This document shows, one piece after another, positions 14,778 through 23,414 of a stretch of DNA of 36,149 bases. How positions within the stretch are numbered: the first letter of the stretch is position 1; each line of letters begins with the position of its first letter. Below the pieces are notes generated by a model that worked only from the letters and a program-made list of their open reading frames with translations, did not search any database and was not told the DNA's origin. This stretch comes from Desulfobacteraceae bacterium (GTDB lineage: Bacteria; Desulfobacterota; Desulfobacteria; Desulfobacterales; Desulfosarcinaceae): NCBI GenBank assembly GCA_027068085.1, contig JAMOUQ010000016.1, forward strand, positions 1 through 36,149, in the 5' to 3' direction. The translations under genes and the position numbers were made by a program.

Positions 14778-17396
14778 TTACTCCTCGAATTTGACAATGA
14801 AGCGGCCCTGATCGTCAAGGTCCAGCAGCACCCCGGGCGGCAATTCCTCCCGGCTCATGCGGGCCAGGATTTCCTGGCTCATGCGCGGCATGATGGTCCC
14901 GTTCATGATGGCGTCTATGTTGCGGGCCCCGGTTTCGACCTCGGTGCAGCGCGATGCGATCTGGTCCACCACGGCCGGGCTGTAGACCAGTTCCATCTTG
15001 TGGGTATCCGCCAGGCGGCGCACCAGCTTGTCCATCTTGAGGCGGACTATCTGCTTGAGGATCTCGCCGTCCAGGGTCAGGTAGGGCACGACAGTCATCC
15101 TTGCAAGCAGGGCCGGCTTGAAGTGGTTGGAGAGAATCGGCCGCACGGCGGCCTCCACCACTTCCAGGTCGGGCCGGTTGCCGTCGGCGCACATCTCGGT
15201 AATCACGTCGGTGGCCAGGTTGCTGGTCAGGAAGATGACCGTGTTCTTGAAGTCGATCAGGCGGCCCTCGCCGTCGGAGAGCATTCCCTTGTCGAAGACC
15301 TGGTAGAAGAGGTTCATAACTTCCAGGTGGCCCTTTTCCACTTCGTCCAGCAGGACCACCGAGTAGGGCCGCTGGCGGACGGCCTCGGTCAGCACGCCGC
15401 CTTCGCCGTAGCCCACGTAGCCGGGCGGAGATCCGATCAGGCGGCTGACGGTGTGTTTTTCCTGGAATTCGCTCATGTTGATGGTCACCATGAAGTTTTC
15501 ACCGCCAAAAAGCAGGTCGGCGATGGCCAGGCCGGTCTCGGTCTTGCCCACTCCGCTGGGTCCAACCAGCAGGAATACGCCCATGGGCTGGTTGGGGTCC
15601 TTGATGCCGGCCTTGGCAGATTTTATCACCCGGCAGATGGCAGACAGGGCCTGGTCCTGGCCCTTGATACGTTTTTTGAGGTTGTCTTCCAGGTTGACCA
15701 CGTTGGCCGCATCGTCGCGCATCACCTTGCCCAGGGGCACCCCGGTCCAGTCCGAAACCACCTTGGAGACCACGTCCGGGTCCACCTCGGTCCTTACCAG
15801 TGGCTCGTCGCCCTGGATCTCGGCCAGCTCGGCGCGCAGCTTTGCAAGCTCATTTTCGACCGCTTCCCTTTCCTGTCCTTCGGTTTCTTGCCGGTCCAGC
15901 TCTTGTTGCAGCTCGATTACGCGGTGTGCCAGCTTCTGTTCCTTTTGCCAGCGCTGCTTGAGTTCATCCACCTGGTCGGCCAGCTCCCGGCGCCGGCTTT
16001 CAAGCTCCTGTCGGCGGTCAGGATCGATCCGAACCCCGTGGAGCCTGTCCCGGTCCATGGCTTCCAGCTCCCGGTCGATGGCCTGGATGCGGCGCTGCTT
16101 GTCCTCGATCACGTCCGGGGTGGCGGTAAGCAGGATCTTGACCCGGGCCGCGCTGGTGTCGAGCAGGTCCACGGCCTTGTCCGGCAGCTGGCGGCCGGAA
16201 ATGTAGCGGCTGGCAAGCTCGACGGCGCTTTCGATGGCGTCGTCGCGCACCACCACCCGGTGGGCGCTCTCGTACTTGGACTTGAGTCCCCTAAGGATCA
16301 GCTTGGCGGTTTCCACCGAAGGCTCGTCCAGCTTGACCGGCTGGAAACGGCGGGCCAGGGCGGCGTCTTTTTCGAAGTATTTTTTGTATTCCGACCAGGT
16401 GGTGGCGGCTATGGTGCGCAGCTCGCCCCGGGCCAGGGCCGGCTTGAGCAGGTTGGCGGCATCGCTCATTCCGGCCGCGCCGCCGGCACCGATCAGGGTG
16501 TGGGCCTCGTCGATGAACATGATGATCGGTTTCTCCGAGGCCTTGATTTCATTTATGACCGATTTGAGCCGGTTTTCGAACTCTCCCTTCATGCCGGCAC
16601 CGGCCTGGAGCAGGCCCATGTCCAGGCCCATGATGGCAACGTCCTGGAGGATGTCGGGCACGTCTGCTTCCACCACCCGCAGGGCCAGGCCCTCCACCAC
16701 GGCGGTCTTGCCCACCCCGGCTTCTCCAACCACGATGGGGTTGTTCTTGCGGCGGCGGGCCAGGATATCGACCATCTGGCGGATCTCGGAATCGCGGCCG
16801 AAGACCGGGTCGATCTCGCCGGCCGCGGCCCGGGCGGTGAAATCGACGCAAAAACGGTCCAGGGCCGTTTCCCCGGCCGGCCGGCCGGCCTCGGCCTCCA
16901 CCACCTCGGAGCGGGCGGCCTTTTCGCTCGACCCCTTGACAAGATCCCAGAACTGCTTGGAAATGGTGTCCCGGCTCAGGTCGGCCAGCAGATCGATCCA
17001 GTCGCCGGCCGCCAGCTGAAGGGGCCGGTTGAGCAGGGAAAGCAGCAGGGCGCCGGAGCGCAGCCGGGCCTCGCCCATGTCCACCGAGGCCACCAGCCAG
17101 GCGTCCTGGAGCCAGTCCAGCAGCAGGGGCGAAAAGACCGGCTTGGCCGCGTTGCCCGTGTTGAAGCCTTCCATGGTCCGGTCAAGGGCTTTCTGGAGCC
17201 GGCCCGGATCTATGTCGAACTGCTTCAGGATCAGGGGGATATCGGTCTGAGGCGAGTCGATCAGCTTGGCCAGCATGTGCTCGACCGTCACCTCGTAGTG
17301 GGTCCGGGCCACGCACATTCCGGCGGCCGCCTCCAGGCAGGTGACGCAGTAGGAGTTGAGCCTTTCGATCAGGGCCTTGATGTCGACACGAATCAT
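14778..17396 (-). CDS. tssH: ClpV / TssH sheath-recycling AAA+ ATPase
   Basis: The 872-aa product is a Clp/Hsp100 protein that disassembles contracted TssBC sheaths. It has an N-terminal Clp domain (about 1-150), a first AAA module with Walker A GEAGVGKT (224-231) and Walker B FIDEAH (294-299), and a coiled middle domain rich in Glu/Arg/Gln (about 420-540). The second AAA module has GPSGVGKT (about 607-614) and GSPPGYVGYGEGG. Both nucleotide sites look intact. The ATG at 17396 overlaps the tssG stop by 4 bp; the open frame continues further upstream, but that part is an out-of-frame read of tssG. Residues about 160-180 form a variable linker. Confidence 0.95.
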   Translation of the reverse strand: MIRVDIKALIERLNSYCVTCLEAAAGMCVARTHYEVTVEHMLAKLIDSPQTDIPLILKQFDIDPGRLQKALDRTMEGFNTGNAAKPVFSPLLLDWLQDAWLVASVDMGEARLRSGALLLSLLNRPLQLAAGDWIDLLADLSRDTISKQFWDLVKGSSEKAARSEVVEAEAGRPAGETALDRFCVDFTARAAAGEIDPVFGRDSEIRQMVDILARRRKNNPIVVGEAGVGKTAVVEGLALRVVEADVPDILQDVAIMGLDMGLLQAGAGMKGEFENRLKSVINEIKASEKPIIMFIDEAHTLIGAGGAAGMSDAANLLKPALARGELRTIAATTWSEYKKYFEKDAALARRFQPVKLDEPSVETAKLILRGLKSKYESAHRVVVRDDAIESAVELASRYISGRQLPDKAVDLLDTSAARVKILLTATPDVIEDKQRRIQAIDRELEAMDRDRLHGVRIDPDRRQELESRRRELADQVDELKQRWQKEQKLAHRVIELQQELDRQETEGQEREAVENELAKLRAELAEIQGDEPLVRTEVDPDVVSKVVSDWTGVPLGKVMRDDAANVVNLEDNLKKRIKGQDQALSAICRVIKSAKAGIKDPNQPMGVFLLVGPSGVGKTETGLAIADLLFGGENFMVTINMSEFQEKHTVSRLIGSPPGYVGYGEGGVLTEAVRQRPYSVVLLDEVEKGHLEVMNLFYQVFDKGMLSDGEGRLIDFKNTVIFLTSNLATDVITEMCADGNRPDLEVVEAAVRPILSNHFKPALLARMTVVPYLTLDGEILKQIVRLKMDKLVRRLADTHKMELVYSPAVVDQIASRCTEVETGARNIDAIMNGTIMPRMSQEILARMSREELPPGVLLDLDDQGRFIVKFEE

Positions 17397-18451
17397 GATG
17401 CGGTCCTTTCCTGGCCGGTTGCGGCAACCCGGTCTGCCCCTTCCGGCACGCTTTGGGGTTGGATTACTGAAAAGCGGATGGCGACCTGCCTGGTTATGGT
17501 TTGTCCGCCGAAAACCCAGGTGGTCACACCCAGGCTGGCGCGGAGTTTTTCGCCCAGACATGTGGTCCTGGCCTCGCCGGGAGCCATCATGAGCTCGGCT
17601 TCGCATTCCAGGGGCTGGTTGAGGTAAAGGGCCGTCAGCTCGGCCAGCTGGCGGTAGCCCCGGTTGCCGGGGGTAAAGTACAGGAAGGTCGCCTGATCCA
17701 GGGGGCCTATCCGGATGCGGAACTTGCCCATCCGGTCTCTTATCTGGTCCCCCATATAGCTGTCGCCCCCCAGGCGGCAGTTGGATTTTCCCAGGGCAAA
17801 GCGCTGGTCGCCCGCAATCCGGGCCTTGCGGTCGATACAGGGCACGATGGTTATTGGCACCTTGTCCAGTGCATCGGACAGCAGGGTGGCCAGTCCGGCG
17901 GCGCTGCGGGGAAACTGGGAGAAAAGGCCCAGGTAGCGCAGAAGGCGCCGGGGATTTTCCATCCCCTGTCGCAAGGGCTCGGGTCCCAGGCCCAGGAGGC
18001 AGAAAAGCCTTTCCAGGGCCGGGCCGTCATTTTCTTCTCCAACCTGAAAAAAGAGCCGGTACTTGCGCCAGCAGTCGAAAAGCAGTTCGTAGAAGCGGTG
18101 GTTGAAGATGTCCAGGAAATCCCGGCTCACCGATTCGTCCTGGCCCTGCTCTTCGATCAGGTCTTCGGTGTAGAAGCTGGGCAGGGGCGAAGATACTCCG
18201 TAAAGGCCCAGAAAATTGGCGGTAACGGCAAACTGCCGCCGGCCGTCACGTTTCTCGACGGCTATGCGGTCGAGGTCGGCGGGCGGAAAACCCAGCGACA
18301 GTTTGGGCCGCACCCTGATGGAGGCCGGCTCGTCTGAACCCTGGTTGCTGCGGCAGGCCCGGCGCAGCAGGCGCATGGCCTGGAAAAAAGAAAACCGATG
18401 GGCTTCTTCCAGCAATTGCGCGTACAGGTCGGCGGCGGTGTTGGCCTTCAT
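17393..18451 (-). CDS. tssG: TssG baseplate protein
   Basis: The 352-aa product matches the TssG/ImpH family: an N-terminal helix with FSFFQAMRLLRRA (about 20-32), then SLGFPPADLDRI, then the family-typical VTANFLGLYGVSSPLPSFYTE region (about 85-105) and DFLDIFNHRFYELLF. TssG pairs with TssF in the baseplate wedge. The ATG at 18451 overlaps the tssF stop by 4 bp and the stop overlaps clpV by 4 bp, so F-G-H are translationally coupled. The frame is open about 370 bp further upstream only as a shadow of tssF. Confidence 0.93.
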   Translation of the reverse strand: MKANTAADLYAQLLEEAHRFSFFQAMRLLRRACRSNQGSDEPASIRVRPKLSLGFPPADLDRIAVEKRDGRRQFAVTANFLGLYGVSSPLPSFYTEDLIEEQGQDESVSRDFLDIFNHRFYELLFDCWRKYRLFFQVGEENDGPALERLFCLLGLGPEPLRQGMENPRRLLRYLGLFSQFPRSAAGLATLLSDALDKVPITIVPCIDRKARIAGDQRFALGKSNCRLGGDSYMGDQIRDRMGKFRIRIGPLDQATFLYFTPGNRGYRQLAELTALYLNQPLECEAELMMAPGEARTTCLGEKLRASLGVTTWVFGGQTITRQVAIRFSVIQPQSVPEGADRVAATGQERTAS

Positions 18452-20178
18452 ATCAGTATCTGGTCTCCTGTACGGGCCGGCCACTGGTACCGGACGCCTT
18501 TCAGGGTCTCCTTGACTACCAGCCGGGTAAAACTGTTGATGGCGGAGTAGGCCCCGAAAAAAGCATCCAGGACCGAACCGAAGAGGAAAAGGTCTCCCGG
18601 GCCGGCATAGTGATCCTGCCGCAGCTGCATGTCGATGGCCCGTCCGCGCATGATCACCCCGTCCACCAGGCGGTCGGACGGCCGGCTGGATACGGCCTGG
18701 ATGCCGTCTATTCTTTTCTGGTTGGCCAGAAAGGCCGGCCGGTCGCGGTTTTCCTCGAAATTGTAGAGTGCCAGCAGGGCTTTCAGATTTTCGGCCGTGG
18801 CCAGGGAACGGTAGTTCAGGCACAGGTGCGAAACCAGGTGCCAGAGCAGGTTGCGTCCCAGGGGCGGCAGGATGTTGGATGTGGGCGGCCGGATGTTGGT
18901 GAAGTCGACCATCTCCGGGCTGCTGCTGGTGGCGCGGCAGATGTCGCCCACCTGGAGGGATTCGGGCAGAAACCCGTTGGTACAGCGCAGCCTGATGGAA
19001 AGGGTTTCGGGCCGCAGGGGTTCCTGTCCCGGAGGGTAGATCACCGAGATGTAGAAATCGAACCCCGGCCGGATCGGGGAACGCTGGATGCGGGTATGGA
19101 ACACGGGCTGTTCCTGCTGCCGGGGAGCGAAAGTTTCAAAGGGGGCGAAAGTCCGCTCCCGGGCCGTTCCCTGGCTGAATCCGGTCACCCCGTCGACGGC
19201 ATAGACCTGGTACTGGCCTTTGTGGCTGCCGCCGGGCCGGACCATGTATTCCTGGTGGCGGTGGTCGATCCGCACCGGTTCGGCGTCGTGTTCGAAAATG
19301 TTGATGGCCGGGGTGGCGAAAAGGACGAAATCTTCCTGCCGCAGGTGGGGCAGGTCAAACGGCGGTTTTTCCAGCTCGAAGACGATTTCGAAGCTCTCGC
19401 CATCTCCGCGATTCTGCCAGCGCTCCAGGCCGGACAGTTCGAGAAAGAGATATTTTACGGGCAGCACGAAGTATTCCTGGAGGATGCGGTAGGCCGGGAA
19501 GGACTGGGAAGGATAAGGCAGGAGGGATTCTTCCGGGTCCATCCCAACGGCCTGCAGGCAGCTTGGCGGCAGGACGCAGGCCGGTCCGTTTTCGGTTCTC
19601 AGGATTATTCGGTTCAGGTGGCGCAGCAGCAGGAAGAAGGTATCTGCCGCCCGGGGATAGTCTCCTCCCAGGTGAAAGCGGAGGCTGCCCGCCTGCCACT
19701 GGTCAAGCGTCAGGCCCTGGAGCTTCAGCTTCAGGGTGATGCGCGGCGGCCGGCCCGGTTTTTGTTCCCCGCGGGCCGCCTCCAGATTCAGGGGCTGGAC
19801 GTTGACATCGTAGCAGGTCTTGAAATGACAGGTGGTTCCCTCCACCGGCACCGAGGCCAGGAGGGTTCCCCGCTTTACCCGGACCGGTTGTTTAAGGGCC
19901 GCCTTGGGCTTGAAAGCCACGATGGTGGCAGCCGGTATGGGCCGCAGGAAATGGGGCCAGATCAGCTGGAAAAGCTCGTTGATGATTTCCGGAAAATCGT
20001 CGTCCAGCTTCTGGCGCAGCAGGGCCGCAAGGAAGGCCACGCCTTCCAGCAGGCGCTCGACGTCCGGATCGGCCGAAAGACCGCTGAGCATGGGGGCCAC
20101 GGCCGGATGCTTGCGGGAAAACTCGGCTCCCAGTTCTTTCAGATTGGCAAGCTCCTGCTGGAAATAGCGGTTGAACAT
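18448..20178 (-). CDS. tssF: TssF baseplate protein
   Basis: The 576-aa product matches TssF/ImpG. It starts MFNRYFQQELANLKELGAEF and contains the family-conserved HPAVAPMLSG and DPDVERLLEGVAFL (about 22-60), then the region around LNYRSLATAENLKALLALY near the C-terminus. It forms the wedge with TssG and TssK. The ATG at 20178 is chosen because it begins the conserved family N-terminus; an AAGAAGG lies about 12 bases upstream. Confidence 0.94.
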   Translation of the reverse strand: MFNRYFQQELANLKELGAEFSRKHPAVAPMLSGLSADPDVERLLEGVAFLAALLRQKLDDDFPEIINELFQLIWPHFLRPIPAATIVAFKPKAALKQPVRVKRGTLLASVPVEGTTCHFKTCYDVNVQPLNLEAARGEQKPGRPPRITLKLKLQGLTLDQWQAGSLRFHLGGDYPRAADTFFLLLRHLNRIILRTENGPACVLPPSCLQAVGMDPEESLLPYPSQSFPAYRILQEYFVLPVKYLFLELSGLERWQNRGDGESFEIVFELEKPPFDLPHLRQEDFVLFATPAINIFEHDAEPVRIDHRHQEYMVRPGGSHKGQYQVYAVDGVTGFSQGTARERTFAPFETFAPRQQEQPVFHTRIQRSPIRPGFDFYISVIYPPGQEPLRPETLSIRLRCTNGFLPESLQVGDICRATSSSPEMVDFTNIRPPTSNILPPLGRNLLWHLVSHLCLNYRSLATAENLKALLALYNFEENRDRPAFLANQKRIDGIQAVSSRPSDRLVDGVIMRGRAIDMQLRQDHYAGPGDLFLFGSVLDAFFGAYSAINSFTRLVVKETLKGVRYQWPARTGDQILI

Positions 20179-20227
20179 GGATTGGTGCGCCTTCTTTCGT
20201 CCAGTTTGCCGGGTGGCCAGGCCGATC

Positions 20228-20638
20228 CTAACTGGTGATCTTGATGTGGCCGTCGGGGTCGATCTGGCTTTCGAACTTGATCGGCTCCCGGCTGTCGTCC
20301 CGGGCCAGCCTGGCGGTGATTTCAAAATTCAGGCTCAGCAGGTCGTCCTGGGGCAGGAAAGTTACCCGCACCGACCTGAGCCGCGGCTCGAATTTCTGAA
20401 TCGTCTGCTTCAGGGTCCTTTCGATATCCCGCTGGGACTCGGGATACGTGGCTATGTAATCGGTAAAATCCGGCACTCCGTAATCTGCGGCAATCGGCAC
20501 GCTGCCCTGCCGGGTATTGAGAATCCTTTGCAGATGCATCTGGATGGAGCGGATCATCTCCCTTGGATCATCGCTGAACCTGCGGTTGGGATTCTTGGCC
20601 AGGATCCTGATCCGGTCCATCAGGCGGTGTTCTTTCAT
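20228..20638 (-). CDS. tssE: TssE gp25-like baseplate protein
   Basis: The 136-aa product belongs to the gp25/lysozyme-like baseplate family. Typical parts are the N-terminal MDRIRILAKNPNR, the DPREMIRSIQMHLQRILNTR helix (the family has an arginine-rich helix here) and the conserved YGVPDFTDY (about 52-60). It joins the baseplate to the sheath. It follows hcp with a 52-bp gap that contains a perfect hairpin, which may adjust its expression below that of hcp. Confidence 0.92.
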   Translation of the reverse strand: MKEHRLMDRIRILAKNPNRRFSDDPREMIRSIQMHLQRILNTRQGSVPIAADYGVPDFTDYIATYPESQRDIERTLKQTIQKFEPRLRSVRVTFLPQDDLLSLNFEITARLARDDSREPIKFESQIDPDGHIKITS

Positions 20639-20650
20639 CTCTCACCATGG

Positions 20651-20682
20651 GCGTCCGGGCGCCGCGCGCGGCGCCCGGACGC
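20651..20682 (-). promoter_or_regulatory. Perfect GC-rich hairpin between hcp and tssE
   Basis: A perfect inverted repeat has 13-bp arms (20651-20663 and 20670-20682; GCGTCCGGGCGCC and its complement) around the loop GCGCGC. No T-run follows on the minus strand, so it is not a standard terminator. It lies 12 bases before the tssE start and 8 bases after the hcp stop. It may stabilise the hcp end of the transcript or attenuate read-through into tssE. Confidence 0.75.
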
Positions 20683-20690
20683 TTTGCAGA

Positions 20691-21206
20691 CTATGATACG
20701 GGTGAACGCCAGTCGTCTTCGCCCGCTGTTCCGGCGGCCTCGTGGGTCCACTGGATCTTGCGGTAAGTGAAGGATACGTCCTCCAGGTGAGTGAAATGGG
20801 CCTGGTTGGGATCCTGGCAGTTGGGCATGTAGGCCCGGATTTTGGTCACGATGGCGTCTTCCAGGCCGATGGTGAAATAGTGCTCCTGCCTTCCGTCGGC
20901 GCTGGTACGGTACCATTTGATCTCACACTTGGTGAGCACCTCGCCGGTGGTAAGGGCCACGTAGAGCAGGGGCGAGGACTTGTCGAATATCTTGGTGATG
21001 GTAAGCGGCTTGTGGGCCCGGGGACCGGTGGGCTGGCCGCTCTGGCTGCTGGTGGGCACGGAAAGCTCATGGTTGAAAGCAAAAACCATTATCTCGTCTT
21101 CGTGTCCTTCCTGGTAGATATTGCCCACACTATCGCCGGTAAAGGCCTGTGAGGTGATGTTGCCCTGGTTCGTGCCCTCAATGGTCATGTAAGCTGGGGT
21201 TGGCAT
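20691..21206 (-). CDS. tssD: Hcp / TssD tube protein
   Basis: The 171-aa product is an Hcp of usual length. It begins MPTPAYMTIEGTNQGNIT and contains the family-typical PTGPRAHKPLTITKIFDKSSP (residues about 60-80), KCEIKWYR and the C-terminal VSFTYRKIQWTHE. It forms hexameric rings that stack into the inner tube and is expelled during firing. The ribosome-binding site (AAGGAGG) is strong, as expected for a highly made subunit. It follows tssC by 63 bp and is separated from tssE by the hairpin. No toxin extension is present. Confidence 0.96.
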   Translation of the reverse strand: MPTPAYMTIEGTNQGNITSQAFTGDSVGNIYQEGHEDEIMVFAFNHELSVPTSSQSGQPTGPRAHKPLTITKIFDKSSPLLYVALTTGEVLTKCEIKWYRTSADGRQEHYFTIGLEDAIVTKIRAYMPNCQDPNQAHFTHLEDVSFTYRKIQWTHEAAGTAGEDDWRSPVS

Positions 21207-21269
21207 TGTGGATCCTCCTTTTGAATTCTAGTTATAACTTTTGCGGTTCAGGCGTAAAGCCGGATTTGG

Positions 21270-22754
21270 CTATTCTTTGTCGAGTTTGCCCACCAGGGAA
21301 AGGGTGAAAAAGGCGCCCATGTACTTGAAGTGGGGACGGACCTTCATTCCCACCCGGTACCATCCCGGTTCGCCTTCCACGTTTTCCACCGTTATCTGGG
21401 CCTTGCGCAGCGGTTTGCGGCTGCGCACGGATGCCGGCGGGTTGTCCTGGTCGGCCACGTACTGCCTGATCCAGGTGTTCAGCTCCCGCTCCAGGTCGCC
21501 CCGTTCTTTCCAGGAACCGATGTTTTCCCGCTGGATGACCTTGAGGTAATGGGCCAGGCGGTTGGCCACGTACATGTAAGGCAGCTGGGTTCCGAGCTTG
21601 TAATTGAGCTCGGCTTCCTTGGCTTCCTTGCTGTTGCCGAAAAATTTCGGTTTCTGAACCGAGTTGGCCGAGAAGAAGCAGGCGTTGTCGCTTCCCTTGC
21701 GCATGGTCAGGGCGATGAAGCCCTCTTCTGAAAGCTCGTATTCCCTTCTTTCGGAGATGAGGACCTCGGTCGGAATCTTGGTCTGGATGGCGCCCATGGC
21801 CTCGAACTGGTGCAGGGGCAGGTCTTCCACCGTGCCGCCGCCCATGGGGCCGATGATGTTGGTGCACCAGCGGTACTTGGCGAAACTGTCGGTCAGCCGG
21901 GTGGCAAAGGCAAAGGCCGCATTGCCCCACAGGTAACGGTCGTGGGAATCGGACACGTCTTCCCGGTAGTTGAAGGCCTTGACCGGCTGGGTGTCGGGCC
22001 CGTAGGGCAGCCGCAGCAGGAAGCGGGGCAGGGTGAGTCCCACGTAACGGGCGTCTTCCGATTCCCGGAAGGACTGCCACTTGGCATACTGGGGCCCCTC
22101 GAATATGGAGTGCAGGTCCTTGAGGTTGGGCAGTTCGTTGAAATTCTCGATGCCGAAAAACTGGGGTCCGGCGGCGGCGATAAACGGCGCATGGGCCATG
22201 GCCGCCACGGCCGCCACGTTCTGGAGCAGTTTGATGTCCTGCGGGCCGGGACCGAATTCGTAGTTGGCGATGATGTTGCCGTAGGGCTGACCGCCGAACT
22301 GGCCGTATTCCGCGGTATACACGGTCTTGTAGAGGCCGGACTTGGGAATCTCGGGAGAGTCCTCGAAGTCTTCCAGCAGGTCTTCCTTGCTGACGTTGAG
22401 AATTTCGATCTTGATGTTTTCCCTGAAATCGGTCCGGTCCACCAGAAACTTAAGAGACCGCCAGGCCGATTCCAGCTTCTGGAAATCGGGATGATGGAGG
22501 ATTTCGTCGAGCTGGGCGCTCAGCTTGCGGTCGATCTCGGCGATCATCTCGTCCACCAGGGCGTTGGAGATCTTGTCCACCTTGCGTCCCGGTTCGACAA
22601 GGTTGGCGATCAGGGCCTGGACGCCCCGCTTGGCTATGGCGTAACCTTCGTCGGCCGGCTTGAGACGGGTGGCGGTTACGATATCATCCAGCAACGAGGG
22701 CGCTTCGCCGGTCTGCTCGGCACCTTGCTGCTGCTGTTGGCGTTCTTCAGCCAT
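21270..22754 (-). CDS. tssC: TssC large sheath protein
   Basis: The 494-aa product matches TssC/VipB/EvpB. Visible family blocks are LDEILHHPDFQKLESAWRSL (about 80-99), LKFLVDRTDF, YKTVYTAEYGQFGG, GPMGGGTVEDLP and the C-terminal HFKYMGAFFTLSLVGKLDKE. It forms the contractile sheath with TssB. A Gln-rich N-terminus (residues 2-15) is the only odd part. The ATG at 22754 has AGGAGG just upstream; the frame extends 60 bases further without a ribosome-binding site. Confidence 0.96.
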   Translation of the reverse strand: MAEERQQQQQGAEQTGEAPSLLDDIVTATRLKPADEGYAIAKRGVQALIANLVEPGRKVDKISNALVDEMIAEIDRKLSAQLDEILHHPDFQKLESAWRSLKFLVDRTDFRENIKIEILNVSKEDLLEDFEDSPEIPKSGLYKTVYTAEYGQFGGQPYGNIIANYEFGPGPQDIKLLQNVAAVAAMAHAPFIAAAGPQFFGIENFNELPNLKDLHSIFEGPQYAKWQSFRESEDARYVGLTLPRFLLRLPYGPDTQPVKAFNYREDVSDSHDRYLWGNAAFAFATRLTDSFAKYRWCTNIIGPMGGGTVEDLPLHQFEAMGAIQTKIPTEVLISERREYELSEEGFIALTMRKGSDNACFFSANSVQKPKFFGNSKEAKEAELNYKLGTQLPYMYVANRLAHYLKVIQRENIGSWKERGDLERELNTWIRQYVADQDNPPASVRSRKPLRKAQITVENVEGEPGWYRVGMKVRPHFKYMGAFFTLSLVGKLDKE

Positions 22755-22868
22755 TTTGAAACCTCCTTTTTGAGAAGCCGTTTGATTGGTTCGTTGCGGG
22801 CCGGTGGCCATCATGATCAGTGACAGCCCCCTGGGAACAGATTGAGTCGGCTGTTGTCTGCAATGTCA

Positions 22869-23363
22869 TCAATCTTCGTTGTCGTCCAGCTTCAGCTCCT
22901 TGAGCAGTTTCTCGCGGGCCGCTTCATCCTGGATGATCTGCTGGATCTTCTTGCGAAACTCGGGCCGGTTGCTCATGGGGCCCTTCAGGGCGTTGAGCGC
23001 CTCGCGCAGCTCCAGCAGCTTGCTTAGTTCCGGAGTGTTGCGGGCCACCGCTTCCGGATTGAAATCCTTCAGCGATTCGAACTTGAGCGAGACACTCATC
23101 TCGGCGTCCGGATCATCGGACAGCTTGTCGGCCACGGTGATGTCCAGCTCGAGGCTCTGGGCCTTGAGAACTTCGTCGAAGTTGTCCTTGTCGACATTTA
23201 TCGGCTCGCGTTCTTCCACCATGCGCTCGTCTTCCTGCAGGGTGAAATCACCGAGCACCAGCAGCTTCAACGGCAGCTCCACCTCTTCCTTGGCATCGCC
23301 GGTGGCCGGTCGATAGACGATGTTGACTCTTTCTTTCGGGGCAACTGTGCCTTCTTTTGCCAT
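22869..23363 (-). CDS. tssB: TssB small sheath protein
   Basis: The 164-aa product matches TssB/VipA. Family blocks are RVNIVYRPATGDAKEEVELP, KLLVLGDFT, ERMVEEREPINVDKDNFDEVL, DAEMSVSLKFESLKDFNPEAV and a C-terminal helical pair. It pairs with TssC in the sheath and is the subunit that ClpV recognises. The start is preceded by AAGGGGG. A gap of 114 bp before tssC holds nothing notable. Confidence 0.95.
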   Translation of the reverse strand: MAKEGTVAPKERVNIVYRPATGDAKEEVELPLKLLVLGDFTLQEDERMVEEREPINVDKDNFDEVLKAQSLELDITVADKLSDDPDAEMSVSLKFESLKDFNPEAVARNTPELSKLLELREALNALKGPMSNRPEFRKKIQQIIQDEAAREKLLKELKLDDNED

Positions 23364-23414
23364 GGGAACCCCCTTTTCGTGTGTTAATTTTTGGCAGTAT
23401 CTTCTTATAAATTA

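Noticed and set aside
15000-17627. 875-codon plus-strand open frame opposite clpV
   Set aside because: It is antisense to a fully recognisable ClpV; its length comes from GC-rich codon bias, and its translation has no domain character.
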